A DNA stretch of 15,000 bases from Stramonita haemastoma (GCA_030674155.1 CM060339.1:39626082-39641081), one strand, 5' to 3'; shown: positions 1 through 9,715, counted from the first letter of the stretch. Made by a program: numbers and translations. The notes: generated by a model from the letters alone, not told the origin.

Positions 1-9
1 GAAAATATA

Positions 10-175
10 TTTCGTGCTGGAAGGAACGATGACAACATAAAAAAAATATGCACACAGGTTTGGTATTCAGACACCATCCCCAAAGGCGGGATGCTGCTAC
101 CTTAATGGTGTGTAGAAATGGTCGCATTCGCAGAATCTCACTATTGGCGAACCTCGGAGCTCTAACCAGGCAGGT
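10..175 (+). mobile_element. SINE family 1, 3' part with type-2 end module
   Basis: The window opens inside a degenerate SINE. Bases 12-60 match the end of the body seen in the better copy at 4178-4525 (CGTGCTGGAAGGAACGATGA, then an A-rich stretch and TATGCACACAGG). Bases 80-165 match a module found four more times here: a CTGCTAC core, then GAATCTCACTATTGG and GAACCTCGGAGCTCTAACC, followed by an A-rich end. No coding capacity. The 5' part lies outside the window. The SINE assignment rests on comparison with the other copies. Confidence 0.6.
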
Positions 176-300
176 AAAAATAAAATTCAACAGCGCTTGA
201 TGAATAAAGGGTAGACAGTTTTACATTGTTCTATGACATTAAGATGCGGACTTGCCAATGCTTTAGACTGATTTGTGTAGGTACGTGTAAAAGAGCAAAT

Positions 301-385
301 GTGCACCCTAAAGATCTGTAAATGTCGCCTGCTTATGGCGTTGTTAAAACGCCTGGTCAGCATCTATCTACAGCTTCACAGTAGC
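301..385 (+). mobile_element. Possible fragment of another SINE family
   Basis: The core GCTTATGGCGTTGTTAAAAC followed by GCCTGGTCAGCATCT resembles, from memory, a conserved internal segment of an abundant gastropod SINE. There is no second copy in this window, so the call depends on recall and needs a repeat-library search. The flanks 176-300 and 386-425 hold AT-rich unique sequence with nothing else recognisable. Confidence 0.3.
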
Positions 386-424
386 AGAAGGCATTTAAAA
401 ACCAAAACTTAAAAAAGAAAGAAT

Positions 425-812
425 ATGGTTACGGGTGGCGCGATACCTGGTGGTTAAACTGTTGTGCTTGTGATCCAACGGCCGGGGGTTGAGCCACCAC
501 CCAGGTACCTGTTCAATGGCATTTTCTCCCTGAAGTTAACACAAATACTGACTCTACTTCCCTGAAAGTCATTTGCATGCGATTATAAACACGTGTAAAA
601 ACTCCTTCAGAAACGTTAAAAACCATTTAACCTTTTGGCAGAGTAGGCCATCGTGTGCCAAAATAGATAATCTTCAAAGAAAAACTAACCCATGCATAAT
701 GCTGTCTTTAGACATCCCAAGTCGAGATGCAGCTAAACGGATTGCAAAGGGTTTGCCTACACAAAATCTCACCATCGGTTTACCTCGGAGCTCCATCCAA
801 GGAACGAAAAAA
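425..812 (+). mobile_element. SINE family 1, degenerate copy with type-2 end module
   Basis: A diverged, nearly full-length copy. The tRNA-like head (about 431-510) keeps GGTGGTTAAACTGTTGTGC and a decayed B-box region (GGGGGTTGAGCC). The body keeps GAAGTTAACA, a TATAAAC block near 584 and GCAGAGTAGGCCATCGTGTG near 638-657. The 3' module runs about 695-800, with CACAAAATCTCACCATCGG and ACCTCGGAGCTCC, then an A-rich end near 805-812. Many substitutions and gaps relative to the 4178-4525 copy suggest an old insertion. Open frames across it are not conserved in frame and are not coding. Confidence 0.7.
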
Positions 813-851
813 TGGTACTTACGCTTGTGAATGCTTCATATGTAGTGTAGT

Positions 852-1281
852 CATGATGATTGTCTGGATACTTTCTGTAGCCACGATGTTTGCCTGGATA
901 CTTTCTGCAGCCACATGATTGGATACTTTCTGTAGCCACGATGTTTGCCCTGGATACTTTCTGCAGCCACGATGATTGTCTGGAGATACTTTTCTGCAGC
1001 CACATGATTGGAATACTTTCTGCAGCCACGATGTTTGCTGGATACTTTCTGCAGCCACGATGATTGGATACTTTCTGCTGCCACGATGATTGTCTGGATA
1101 CTTTCTGCAGCCACGATGATTGGATACTTTCTGCAGCCACGATGATTGGATACTTTCTGCAGCCATCATGATTGGATACTTTCTGCTGCCACGATGATTG
1201 GATACTTTCTACTGCCACGATGACTGGATACTTTCTGCTGCCACGATGTTTGTCTGGATACTTTCTGCAGCCAGATGAAAG
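852..1281. repeat. Minisatellite with 26- and 30-bp units, 15 copies
   Basis: Fifteen tandem units each begin GGATACTTTCTGCAGCCACG or a close variant, from 866 onward, after a partial unit at 852-865. Two length classes alternate: about 26 bp ending GATGATT, and about 30 bp carrying an extra TGTCT or TGCCT. Most units hold a PstI site (CTGCAG); four have CTGCTG or ACTGCTG instead. Neither 26 nor 30 minus 26 is a multiple of three, so the reading frame is not kept. The minus-strand frame of 185 codons across it is therefore an artefact. Confidence 0.95.
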
Positions 1282-2231
1282 ACACGCCCAGAACTGTGAT
1301 TCGATCCCCAAGACAACTGTTGACATCTATACCAGACTTCTGAGGATTCAGAGCAAAAAATGGGAGACCCAGAAGGTCTGGAAAGTGTTTTAAGAAAATG
1401 TTTGGGGGCGTAAGGTGTCCCTTCCCCCCTTGAGCACGGTATGCAGGGTTGGCAAGCTGTGCCGTTTAGGACACCCAAATCTTTGTCCACGCCACTCTAG
1501 ATGCGCTCCCTTTGTGTGACCGTTGCGGAAAAGGTTGAACGGATACTGAACGGGAGTACTCAACCCTGTGGTCAGTGAGCCTTGCAGAAAACTTCCGGGA
1601 CAAAGTTTGATTCAAGCTCAGAAACTAGGAAGGACTGGGTGACTATTGTAGACATTCAGCACGCACGCATTGACAGATCATATCTGTATAGACACGCCAG
1701 GACAGTGTGCCAGACAGGGGTTGCATGTTCGGATCCTCTGCAACCTCACTCTTTCTACTGTCGGTCCTGTGTTAACTAGCGGATGTCCACAAGGACCACA
1801 GCCCCTCCTGCTCTCATCGCCTTTGCTCCCTGAAGTGTTGCAGAGATGGGGGTCATGTAAACGCCACTCTGATACCAAAGCCCCCAAATCCTACCTACTT
1901 TGCCACTCAACCCAGTGGAAGATGAAGACGGATGACATCTAAGTCCTAGATCCCTGGGCAACGAACCAGGCTGTGCACTGGTCTGCCCTACAGGGATTTA
2001 ATGAAGCACTTTCTCCTGTCCCCTATTCTAAACCCTTCTTCCCCATAGATCTGACATCTGTCTACTTAGTCATGGGAACTTGGACAAGTTCAGGTCATGT
2101 GCTCCAACATCGTGGCGATGGCGTCTCCATGATCTCTGGTGAGAAGGATCACAATCACCGGCGAAGATCTGGTGAAAAGACCATGATCACAGGATAGTAT
2201 ATCTGTACTAACCCTTTTACACACACAAAAA
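1282..2231. other. Unassigned unique sequence without a supported gene
   Basis: About 950 bp of more balanced composition. Short overlapping frames (at most 93 codons, several on both strands) show no recognisable domain and no clear exon structure. Bases 1720-1735 contain TGTTCGGATCC, which resembles a Pol III B box and could mark a very decayed SINE, but no A box is convincing. Bases 2130-2192 hold two imperfect copies of a 31-bp unit built on TCTGGTGARAAG and ATCACAATCACCGG or ATGATCACAGG. Confidence 0.4.
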
Positions 2232-2560
2232 TAGGGGATGGGGATGGCCTATTCGTTAAAGTGTTACTCCCTTAATCTGCTCTCGACCATAAACCAGGTC
2301 ACATTTGTGAACACAAGTTGAACATCTTGTGAACACGTCAAAACCCGTTCCACAGTTTGGAAGAGGTAGGCCTCATTGTACTGGTAAGAAGTACATAAAT
2401 ATCTGGGGGAAAATCATACACACTGGTGTGTTTAGACTTCAACCTCAAAGTGGGAACACTGCTATCTGAATGGTTATAAAAAAAAAATTTTAAACCATCG
2501 TTTATGCCAAAATCTCACCATTAGCCAACCTGGGAGCTTAGCTGAGAAATGGGTGAAGAA
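2232..2560 (+). mobile_element. SINE family 1, degenerate copy with type-2 end module
   Basis: The head is much decayed (GGGATGGCCTATTCGTTAAAG at about 2240-2260). The body is clear: ATAAACCAGGTCAC, GAACATCTTGTGAACACGTC, AAAACCCGTTCCAC and GAGGTAGGCC, in the same order as the 4178-4525 copy. The end module at about 2450-2545 reads ACTGCTATCTGAATGG, an A/T run, then GCCAAAATCTCACCATTAGC and AACCTGGGAGCT. Part of the region between the head and the ATAAACC block is deleted relative to the better copy. Confidence 0.7.
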
Positions 2561-2698
2561 AAAAGACTGTAAAATACAGAGATCTGAAATGTGCAAGACA
2601 ACCAACTTCCTTATCTGCCATAGGTTAGGTAACAGCAATCAAACAGTATCAAGGTTTTTGCTTTTCAGTTTAACATCTTTCCTTTAAAAATATTGATA

Positions 2699-3150
<452 letters not shown>

Positions 3151-3209
3151 TAGTGTATGGGCGCTTGCTTGCATGTGCGTGTGGGCCCACGCCTCTGTGT
3201 GTGTGTGTA

Positions 3210-3384
3210 TTATCTTCATCCACCAACAAGTCAATAGTTTACTTTAAAAAGTTTGGTTCTAAGCACAGTTAAGTTCACCTATATAGCCCATAGACAACAT
3301 TGAGATGCTTTCCCTCTGAGGTGACAATCACCACTGAATGCAAATTAGTTGGAATATAACACGTGGGGCTGAGGGGAGTGGGGG
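3210..3384. other. Short AT-rich spacer
   Basis: Unique sequence between the GA/ACAG/GT arrays and the next SINE copy. Nothing recognised. It ends in a G-rich run at 3375-3389. Confidence 0.4.
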
Positions 3385-3660
3385 GGGGAACCTTAGTGGT
3401 TAGAGCGTTGCACTGGCGATTTGACATTTTCTGATCAAGCCTGAGTTTGAGCCATTAGGAAAAACACCTGTTCAAGGGATCTTTCCCCGTACTGACCTCT
3501 ATCCTTCTTGGCATGAGACTATAAACCAGGATACTTGTGCAAATACCCATAGAACGTTTTGTGTACACGTTGGAGCCTGTTTAGCTTTTTGAAAGAGTAG
3601 GCTAATCGGTAAGAGTGGATGAGAACAAAATTCAACAGATCAGACAGCACCAGTTTGCCA
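3385..3660 (+). mobile_element. SINE family 1, degenerate copy
   Basis: The head keeps CTTAGTGGTTAGAGCGTTGC (A-box region, about 3393-3412). The B-box position is decayed to GAGTTTGAGCC. The body keeps ATGAGACTATAAACCAGG (3513-3530), a GTACACGTTGGAGCCTGTT block, and GAAAGAGTAGGCTAATCGGT (3591-3610). Similarity fades near 3660 and no end module follows directly. A type-2 module occurs about 350 bp downstream (4005-4112), so the element may have been interrupted by the purine-rich segment between them. Confidence 0.7.
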
Positions 3661-4004
3661 TATGAGCAAAAATGCGTTGTGCTGCCGTTAAGCACCTAAC
3701 AAGTCAGGCTCAGCGCATCTGACTCGGCATCAGAGAGATTTGTTATGGCTTAAGTCTTTCTTGGAAAAAAGGCAGGAGAATGGACCAAGGAGGCAGAAAA
3801 AAGACGAAGTGACAGGTAAAACAAAAACGGATAAAGGTAGACACGAGAGGAATAGAAAAGAGGGAAACCCCAGCACAATTTCCCCAGAAGATGGGATGCT
3901 ATTACAAGTTCATACTGACAACCCCCCCACCTCCGCATACCCACTGTGCAGGAAAATATACAAATTAAAACCCAAAGCTTGTACTCTTGTCATGTTTAGA
4001 TAAT
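3661..4004. other. Purine-rich segment with no recognised gene
   Basis: The plus strand is A/G-rich from about 3755 to 3880, and a C-rich run lies near 3921-3931. An 87-codon frame at 3740-4003 is Lys/Arg-rich because of this composition and shows no domain. It separates a SINE body upstream from a SINE end module downstream, so it may be an insertion within one copy. Confidence 0.35.
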
Positions 4005-4116
4005 CATCATCCATGAAGTCAGAATACTGCTACATTCATGGAGGGTAATTAACAGTGGCATACACAAAAATTTCACCATTGGCAAACCTCAGAGCTAGAG
4101 CTATAGCCAATGAAAT
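4005..4116 (+). mobile_element. SINE family 1 type-2 end module
   Basis: The order ATCATCATCCATGAAGTCAG, AATACTGCTACATTCATGG, CATACACAAAAATTTCACC and ATTGGCAAACCTCAGAGCT matches the modules at 80-165, 695-800 and 2450-2545, and the minus-strand copy at 13041-13150. Unlike the first three it is not directly preceded by a SINE body. An AT microsatellite begins at its end. Confidence 0.65.
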
Positions 4117-4144
4117 ATATATATAAATATATATATATATATAT
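4115..4144. repeat. AT microsatellite
   Basis: About 30 bp of alternating A and T with one AAA interruption, starting at the 3' edge of the SINE module. Confidence 0.9.
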
Positions 4145-4177
4145 GGCATGGTTTAGAAAATGTCATGCACTTGAATT

Positions 4178-4525
4178 GATAGACGGGATAGCTTACTGGT
4201 CAGAGCATTGGCTCACAATTTGACAACCTGGGTTCAATTCCCGGTGGAGAGAATTTTTCCTCTAGAGTTAACATCAGTGCTGACTCCACTCCCCCCAAAA
4301 GTCTTTCGATGAGACTATAAACCAAGGCCCAGTGTGCGAACGCAGGCAGAACATCTTGGGCACACGTTAAATCCTGTTCCACTTTTTGTAAGAGTAGACC
4401 ATCATGTGCCAGTGGGAACAGATGAAATTTGCAAAACTGCATACACACGGGGACTGGATGTAAAAAAAAGCATATGATTGCTCATTCGATTATCCTGATA
4501 TAAAAGAAAATAAATAATAAATAGA
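4178..4525 (+). mobile_element. SINE family 1, best-preserved copy with type-1 tail
   Basis: A tRNA-derived SINE of about 345 bp. The A box is TAGCTTACTGGT (4189-4200) and the B box is GGTTCAATTCC (4231-4241). The T arm folds: CTGGG (4228-4232) pairs with CCCGG (4240-4244), with one G:T pair, around a 7-nt loop. The body follows with GAGACTATAAACCAAGG, CAGAACATCTTGGGCACACG, GAGTAGACCATCATGTGCC and GCATACACACGGGGACTGG. The tail has GATGTAAAAAAAAGC, TCGATTATCCTGATATAAAA and an A/T-rich end. No anticodon arm or acceptor stem supports a working tRNA. Pol III promoters of this type are internal, so this copy could in principle be transcribed. Confidence 0.9.
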
Positions 4526-4603
4526 AACTTCTCTAACCAGTTCATCTCGTGAGAAGACGAGGAACAAGGATGTAAGCGTGAGTTGCCAGGATCTGCACAT
4601 CCC

Positions 4604-5035
4604 CTGCTATGGGCATCATCAGGATGGCAGCTTTGTGTCGATGTTTTCTGCTATGGGCATCATCAGGATGGCAGCTTTGTGTCGATGTTCTTCTGCTATG
4701 GGCACCATCAGGATGGCAGCTTTGTGTCGATGTTTCTGCTATGGGCATCATCAGGATGGCAGCTTTGTGTCGATGTTTTCTGCTATGGGCATCATCAGGA
4801 TGGTAGCTTTGTGTCGATGTTTTCTGCTATGGGCATCATCAGGATGGCAGCTTTGTGTCGATGTTTTCTGCTATGGGCATCATCAGGATGGCAGCTTTGT
4901 GTCGATGTTTTCTGCTATGGGCATCATCAGGATGGCAGCTTTGTGTCGATGTTTTCTGCTGTGGGCATCATCAGGATGGCAGCTTGTGCGATGTTTTCGC
5001 TATGGCTCATCAGGATGCAGCTTGTGTCGCTGATT
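4604..5035. repeat. Minisatellite with 44-bp unit, about 10 copies
   Basis: Units start at 4607, 4651, 4696, 4739, 4783, 4827, 4871, 4915 and 4959, with a decayed tenth from about 5000. The unit runs CTATGGGCATCATCAGGATG, then GCAGCTTTGTGTCGATGTTT and TCTG. The middle copies are almost identical, and the last two carry several 1-2 bp deletions. GGCATC and GATGGC around ATCAG can form a 6-bp hairpin with one mismatch. The unit has no stop in any forward frame, so all three forward frames stay open. Since 44 is not a multiple of three, they look like one 44-residue repeat read in three phases. Confidence 0.95.
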
Positions 5036-5391
5036 GGCCGGCCTGAAACCAAACGCATGATATGTGTCTTCAGTTCTCTGGCACTGATTTCCAGCTTTTG
5101 TTTCATTTCATGTTGTTTAAGCCCTACTGACAACAACAGCCATATCAGGGCTGTCAATTCAGTTTCTGTGGCTCTAGTAGTAATATTCACTTTAAGTTTA
5201 AAACCAATACGTATCCCACACCCACAATTCGAAAAATAAATGAGAAAATATTTTAATGATTAAGTTTATTCCTTTAATCCGATAACACCAGGCTGTGCCA
5301 AGGACACCAGCCATTATGCTTGATTTATTATCCTCAAATCACACAAAAGTGAAGAATAACGCTTCAAAGTAGATTACCAAACAAACTGTTT
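5036..5391. other. Unassigned AT-rich sequence
   Basis: Unique sequence with no recognised gene or repeat. The open frame entering from the minisatellite continues to 5239, but its unique part shows no domain. An AATAAA at 5235-5240 has no supporting gene upstream. Confidence 0.35.
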
Positions 5392-5612
5392 AAAATGCCA
5401 TACCCTGGACATACTGTGCTTATCTCAAATGTTCTTTGGATGAAACAATAAACTGAGGTCCCCTGTGCAAGCCCACAGAACCTCTTGCTCACGTTAAAAG
5501 CTGTCCCACCTTTCGTAATAGGCCATTGCGTGCAAGAGGGAACAATTTATAAACCAGCTTTCAAACGGGGACTGCATGAGTAGCCCACCTTTGCAATCCT
5601 TATACCAGCACT
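5392..5612 (+). mobile_element. SINE family 1, 5'-truncated diverged copy
   Basis: The tRNA-like head is missing. The body blocks are in order: TTTGGATGAAACAATAAAC (5435-5453), GAGGTCCCCTGTGCAAGCCC, CTCACGTTAAAAGCTGTCCC, AATAGGCCATTGCGTGCAAG and CAAACGGGGACTGCATGAG. The type-1 tail after GGGGACTG is decayed. Confidence 0.7.
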
Positions 5613-5696
5613 CAAATCTGCACCAAGTGTTAAAAAAAATCAGCTTGATAGCAATAAAAACCGAAAAACATTTTGTTTTGAATTTGAGTAGTTTAA

Positions 5697-5725
5697 CCCC
5701 CCCCCCCCCCCCCCCCCCCCACCCC
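5697..5725. repeat. Poly-C tract
   Basis: 24 consecutive C residues (5697-5720), then A and CCCC. The minus strand is a long G run able to form a G-quadruplex. Flanking sequence (5613-5940) is AT-rich with nothing recognised. Confidence 0.95.
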
Positions 5726-5947
5726 GTCTTTTAATAGTTAAGGAAAGTCGAGACTTAAAAAAGACAAGACTGTCAATGTAAGAAAAAAAAACATTTATTT
5801 ATTCAATATTGGACCTACAGCAACATTTTTAAGTGTCATCAGGCCTAGTGAGGTACCACTCAATTTTCAATTGGACTTTTGCTGATCCAAGAATATACAT
5901 AGACCCAGATTTTAGTATTAAAAAAAACAAACTCTCAGCTTATATGT

Positions 5948-6067
5948 ATCTCTGCGTTTGTCTCTCTTTGTCTCTCTTTTTTCTGTTTGTCTGTCTGCCT
6001 GTTCATCTATCTTTCTGTCTGTCCGTCTGTCTGTTCGTTTATCAATTTCTCTCTCTCTCTCTCTCTG

Positions 6068-6140
<73 letters not shown>

Positions 6141-6142
6141 AT
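5948..6142. repeat. Compound CTGT/CT microsatellite
   Basis: CTCTTTGT and CTGT-type units (about 5960-6040) pass into (CT)n at 6045-6142 with CTCTGT interspersions. The order is CTGT then CT on the plus strand, as at 7651-7876 and, inverted, at 2699-3150. Ser/Leu and Arg/Glu frames across it are artefacts. Confidence 0.95.
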
Positions 6143-6516
6143 CAAATTAAGGAAGGTGTTGTTCTCTCCATCACGAGTATGCCACACTTTTCACAATTGC
6201 TCTAGACTGGAGGGGGGGGGGTGGTGGTAGTTTCATTCATTTTGAAGTGTTATGTTTGGATTTTATGAGGTGTTCTACATATAATAATATTGGGGATTTT
6301 TTGTTTCTGTTTGTTTAATTATCTTTGTTTGTTCTCTTTTTTCATTTAAATTATTGTGGCAAAACAAAGACAGAGTTGTGTAAATATTTTATATATATAT
6401 CCTTTTTTGTTGGGTTTGTTTGACAAATGAAATTTTTAAAAATATCATGCAATCTGAAGTTATACTTAAGTTATACTCTCTCTCTCTTGGTCTGTCTCTG
6501 TCTCTCACAGTGTCTG

Positions 6517-6548
<32 letters not shown>

Positions 6549-7164
6549 ATGTTTACTCTTTAATTATTGCGCCTTTTCTTTGTTTTGTTTTGTTTTTGTT
6601 TGTTCTTTGTTTTTCTTGCTTTCTTTATTTAACTCAAAATCATCATTGATTCTTACTTCTCATTTTCGTTTCTGAATCAGCGACTTTTTATAACATTACT
6701 TTAATATTGTATCTCTGTGTTAATTCTTGCCTGTTGTTTGATACTTGGTATGGTTCCTTACTTTTGGTATTTGGATCATTATAATTGTTGATTTTATTTA
6801 TATTTTTATTGGCAGTATCTCTACCCCCCCCCCCCCCCTCCTCCAATAAGGATAGTAGTTTAAAAAAAATTTCCCCCTTTTATCCAAATGTATGATTTAT
6901 ATCACATGTAGGCCTATAACTTTTGACAGATGGTGGGTGGATTGATGTTTTCAGTTGTTTATTTCATCTTGTTCTCTTGTTTGCTCTTTACCTATTAACA
7001 CTTTTCCATTCTTCCATAATCAAAATGTTTTTATTGTGACTTCTGATTTTTGTCTTCTGATCGAGTGCATTTTTATTACCTTATCATATATAGTGTCTTT
7101 ATTCTTGTGTGTTGTTTGGTATTGCGTAAAGCTTTATTGTATAGTATCTTTTCAACTTGATGTA
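6143..7164. other. T-rich AT-rich segment, possible retroposon 3' region
   Basis: About 1 kb of T-rich sequence with many TTTG runs, a G run at 6211-6220, a CT/CTGT patch at 6475-6549 and a 15-base C run at 6824-6838. No frame over 91 codons and no domain. It runs directly into a SINE type-1-like tail at 7165-7232, so it may be the 3' untranslated part of a longer retroposon that uses the same tail. No reverse transcriptase motif was seen to support this. Confidence 0.3.
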
Positions 7165-7232
7165 TCCCTGAAAAGGGCGGGGAATGAATGTAAAAAAGCA
7201 CGCGAGTGCTTATCTATTATCCTCGGATAAAA
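7165..7232 (+). mobile_element. Solo type-1 retroposon tail
   Basis: GGGGAATGAATGTAAAAAAG, CACGCGAGTGCTTATCTATT and ATCCTCGGATAAAAT match the 3' end of the SINE copies at 4444-4523 and 7583-7650. The SINE body is absent upstream. This is either a severely 5'-truncated SINE or the end of a LINE that shares its tail with the SINE. Confidence 0.65.
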
Positions 7233-7236
7233 TACT

Positions 7237-7304
7237 TTGCCTTGCCTTGCCTTGCCTTGCCTTGCCTTGCCTTGCCTTGCCCCCCCCTCTCTCTCTCTCT
7301 CTCT

Positions 7305-7370
<66 letters not shown>

Positions 7371-7402
7371 TCCCTCTTTCTCCCTCCACCCCCTCTCTCC
7401 TC
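7237..7402. repeat. TTGCC array followed by CT microsatellite
   Basis: About nine TTGCC units (7237-7280), a C run, then (CT)n with CCCT interruptions to about 7402. The array begins within five bases of the tail at 7165-7232 and ends at the start of the next truncated SINE body. Confidence 0.95.
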
Positions 7403-7650
7403 TCTGCCGACTCCACCTCCACCAAAAGTCCTTTGGATCAGACTATAAAACAAGGTCCCGTGTGCGAACGCACGCAGAACATCTTGCGCACACGTTAAAA
7501 CCCGTTCCTCTTTTCGGAAGTGTAGGCCATTATGTGCTGGTGTGAGCAAATGACAATTTACAAAACAGCATACACACGGGGACTAATGTAAAAAGGCACA
7601 TGAGTGCTTATTCCATTATCCTCGAAATAAAAGAGATAAAAGAAATAAAA
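7403..7650 (+). mobile_element. SINE family 1, 5'-truncated copy with intact type-1 tail
   Basis: Starts at CTGCCGACTCCACC, equivalent to about base 100 of the copy at 4178-4525, so the A and B boxes are missing. The rest is well conserved: GACTATAAAACAAGGTCCCG, CGCAGAACATCTTGCGCACA, TAAAACCCGTTCCTC, AAACAGCATACACACGGGG, then CACATGAGTGCTTATTCC, ATTATCCTCGAAATAAAAG and an AAATAAA-rich end. Without an internal promoter it should be inactive. Its end runs directly into a CT/CTGT microsatellite. Confidence 0.9.
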
Positions 7651-7876
<226 letters not shown>

Positions 7877-8249
7877 CTTCTTGCTGTCCTCCCTCTATTT
7901 TACTCTTTCTAATGTACTTAATCATAATCAGTATATCTGTCTTAATACCAATGCCTGAGTCAGTTGGGCAGTATGTGTTTATAGATTGCACATCTATCCC
8001 TTTTCTCAAAATAGTTATAATCAATGTATCTGTTTTTGACATTAATGTTCAAGTCAGTTGGGGATTATGTGATGTTGGATACACATTTCTATCTTCTTTT
8101 TTATATCATATGTTGAACTCTTGTTATCACTGTTGTAGTTGGCGTGGTTTTTTTGTGGCAGGGTGGGGGTGGGGGTGGGGGGGTTGTTGTTGGCTTTTTT
8201 TTTTGTTTTGCTTTTTGTTTGTTTTGTTGATAGTTCCTAATCAGGTCAA
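7877..8249. other. T-rich unique sequence with an internal 93-bp duplication and a G4 motif
   Basis: Two diverged copies of one segment start at 7926 and 8019, sharing AATCARTRTATCTG, then AAGTCAGTTGGG or GAGTCAGTTGGG, then ATGT and ACACATTTCTATC or TGCACATCTATCC. Bases 8161-8183 are four G runs separated by single Ts, a textbook G-quadruplex motif. No gene recognised: the 284-codon frame that crosses here begins and ends in microsatellite and its middle shows no domain. Confidence 0.5.
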
Positions 8250-8309
8250 AGGCTGCATGGAAAAAGTATGTGGATGCTTATTCTATAACCATTGGAAAAT
8301 AAAGAGCGC
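8250..8309 (+). mobile_element. Diverged type-1-like retroposon tail
   Basis: GGCTGCATGGAAAAAGTATG, TGGATGCTTATTCTATAACC and ATTGGAAAATAAAG align with the type-1 tail (ATGTAAAAAAGC, GAGTGCTTATTCCATTATCC, TCGAAATAAAAG). No SINE body precedes it. A compound microsatellite starts at its end. Confidence 0.5.
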
Positions 8310-8353
8310 TCATTCATTCATTCATTCATTCAGTGTGTGTGTGTGTGTGTGTG

Positions 8354-8384
<31 letters not shown>

Positions 8385-8436
8385 GTCTGTTTCTGTGTGT
8401 GTATCTGTGTGTGAGGTGTGTGTGAGTGTGTGTAAA
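8307..8436. repeat. Compound CATT/GT/CTGT microsatellite
   Basis: Five to six ATTC units (8309-8331), GT repeats to 8356, CTGT units to about 8386, then imperfect GT-rich sequence to about 8436. Confidence 0.95.
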
Positions 8437-8802
8437 TCATTATCCAATGTATAAATATGTTATGCTAATTCTTTTAAACACCTGGGATGTTTTATGGTTT
8501 TTTTTTATTGGTAGTTATGCTTCGGAAGAATATCCTACCACAGCAATATCTATATCCAGATCCATGTTCACATTTTGCAATTTGTTCTCTTCTCTTCAGA
8601 CATACTTTATTAAAACTTAGCAAATTTCTAATTAAGAGTAAGGTTGCATGACATTGATGAAAAGGTTGACTATATTTCTATTTCTGTGAATTTTGTCTTG
8701 TAAACATATTTTGTTAATGCAAATTATATAATGTTCAGTTCATTTGTTTACTGAAATCCTCCATGCCCCAAGAGGGGTCTAAGGCGAATTAAATCTTGAA
8801 AT
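8437..8802 (+). mobile_element. Probable 3' end of a different retroposon
   Basis: AT-rich sequence ending with TGCCCCAAGAGGGGTCTAAG, GCGAATTAAATCTTGAAATC and a GT microsatellite. A short hairpin (CCCC-AAGA-GGGG) followed by GGCGAATTAAATCTTGAAATCT resembles, from memory, the 3' ends of some invertebrate LINEs. No coding part is present, so the family cannot be named. The start of the element is unknown; 8437 is only the end of the preceding repeat. Confidence 0.35.
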
Positions 8803-9033
8803 CTGTGTGTTTGTGTGTGTGTCCCTCTCTGTCTGCGCTTACGTGCTTGCGAGCATGTGAGCATTCGTGCGTGAGGGGTGGGGGGGGGGGGGGGGGAGAC
8901 TGTACAATTGGAAAGGAAAGTTAAATGCTTTCAAGAAGGGAGAGAACTCTGACCTGTCAAAAGAGTTGACAAAGGATACAGTTCCTTGATTGAGGAAAAC
9001 CAGAACAGATAATCATTAAAAAAATATGGGGTT
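8803..9033. repeat. Short GT run, G17 homopolymer and unique spacer
   Basis: GT repeats at about 8804-8822, a G-rich stretch ending in 17 consecutive Gs (8880-8896), then about 135 bp of unique sequence with nothing recognised. Confidence 0.8.
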
Positions 9034-9093
9034 AGTGTGTGTGTGTGTGTGTGCGTTGTGTGTGTGTGTGGTGTGTGTGTGTGTGTGTGGTGT

Positions 9094-9140
<47 letters not shown>

Positions 9141-9205
9141 GTGTGTGTGTGTGGTGTTGTGTGTGTGGAGTGTGTGTGTATGTGTGAGTGTGTGTGTATG
9201 TGTGT

Positions 9206-9244
<39 letters not shown>

Positions 9245-9355
9245 GCGTGCGTGGTGCGTGCGTGAGTGTGTGCGTGTGTGCGAGCGAGCGTGTGTGCGTG
9301 TGTTCGTGCAAGTGAGCGAGCGTGCGTGCGCGTGCGCGCGTGCGTGCGTGCGTGC

Positions 9356-9426
<71 letters not shown>

Positions 9427-9660
9427 AGAGAGAGTGTGCGTGTTTGCGCGCGCACTCGTGTGTATGTGGGGTATGTGTGTGTGTGTATGTGAGTGTGTGT
9501 GTGTGCGTGCTGCGTGCGTGTGTGCGTGCGTGCATGCATGTGTGCGAGCGAGCGTGTGTGCGTGTGTTCGTGCGAGTGAGCGAGCGTGTGTGCGCGCGCG
9601 CGCGTGTGTGCGTGCGTGCGCGTATGTGTGTGTGTGAGGAGTGTGCGTGTTTGCGCGCCA

Positions 9661-9715
<55 letters not shown>

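Noticed and set aside
769..1326. 185-codon minus-strand repeat protein
   Set aside because: The 26- and 30-bp units shift phase between copies, so the apparent repeat is the same DNA read in different frames.
4183..4250. Functional tRNA gene
   Set aside because: The A box, B box and T arm are present but no acceptor stem or anticodon arm folds, and the body and tail match other SINE copies.
4578..5239. 151- and 218-codon repeat proteins on the plus strand
   Set aside because: The 44-bp unit lacks stops in all forward phases, so long frames are expected without selection; the unique extension shows no domain.
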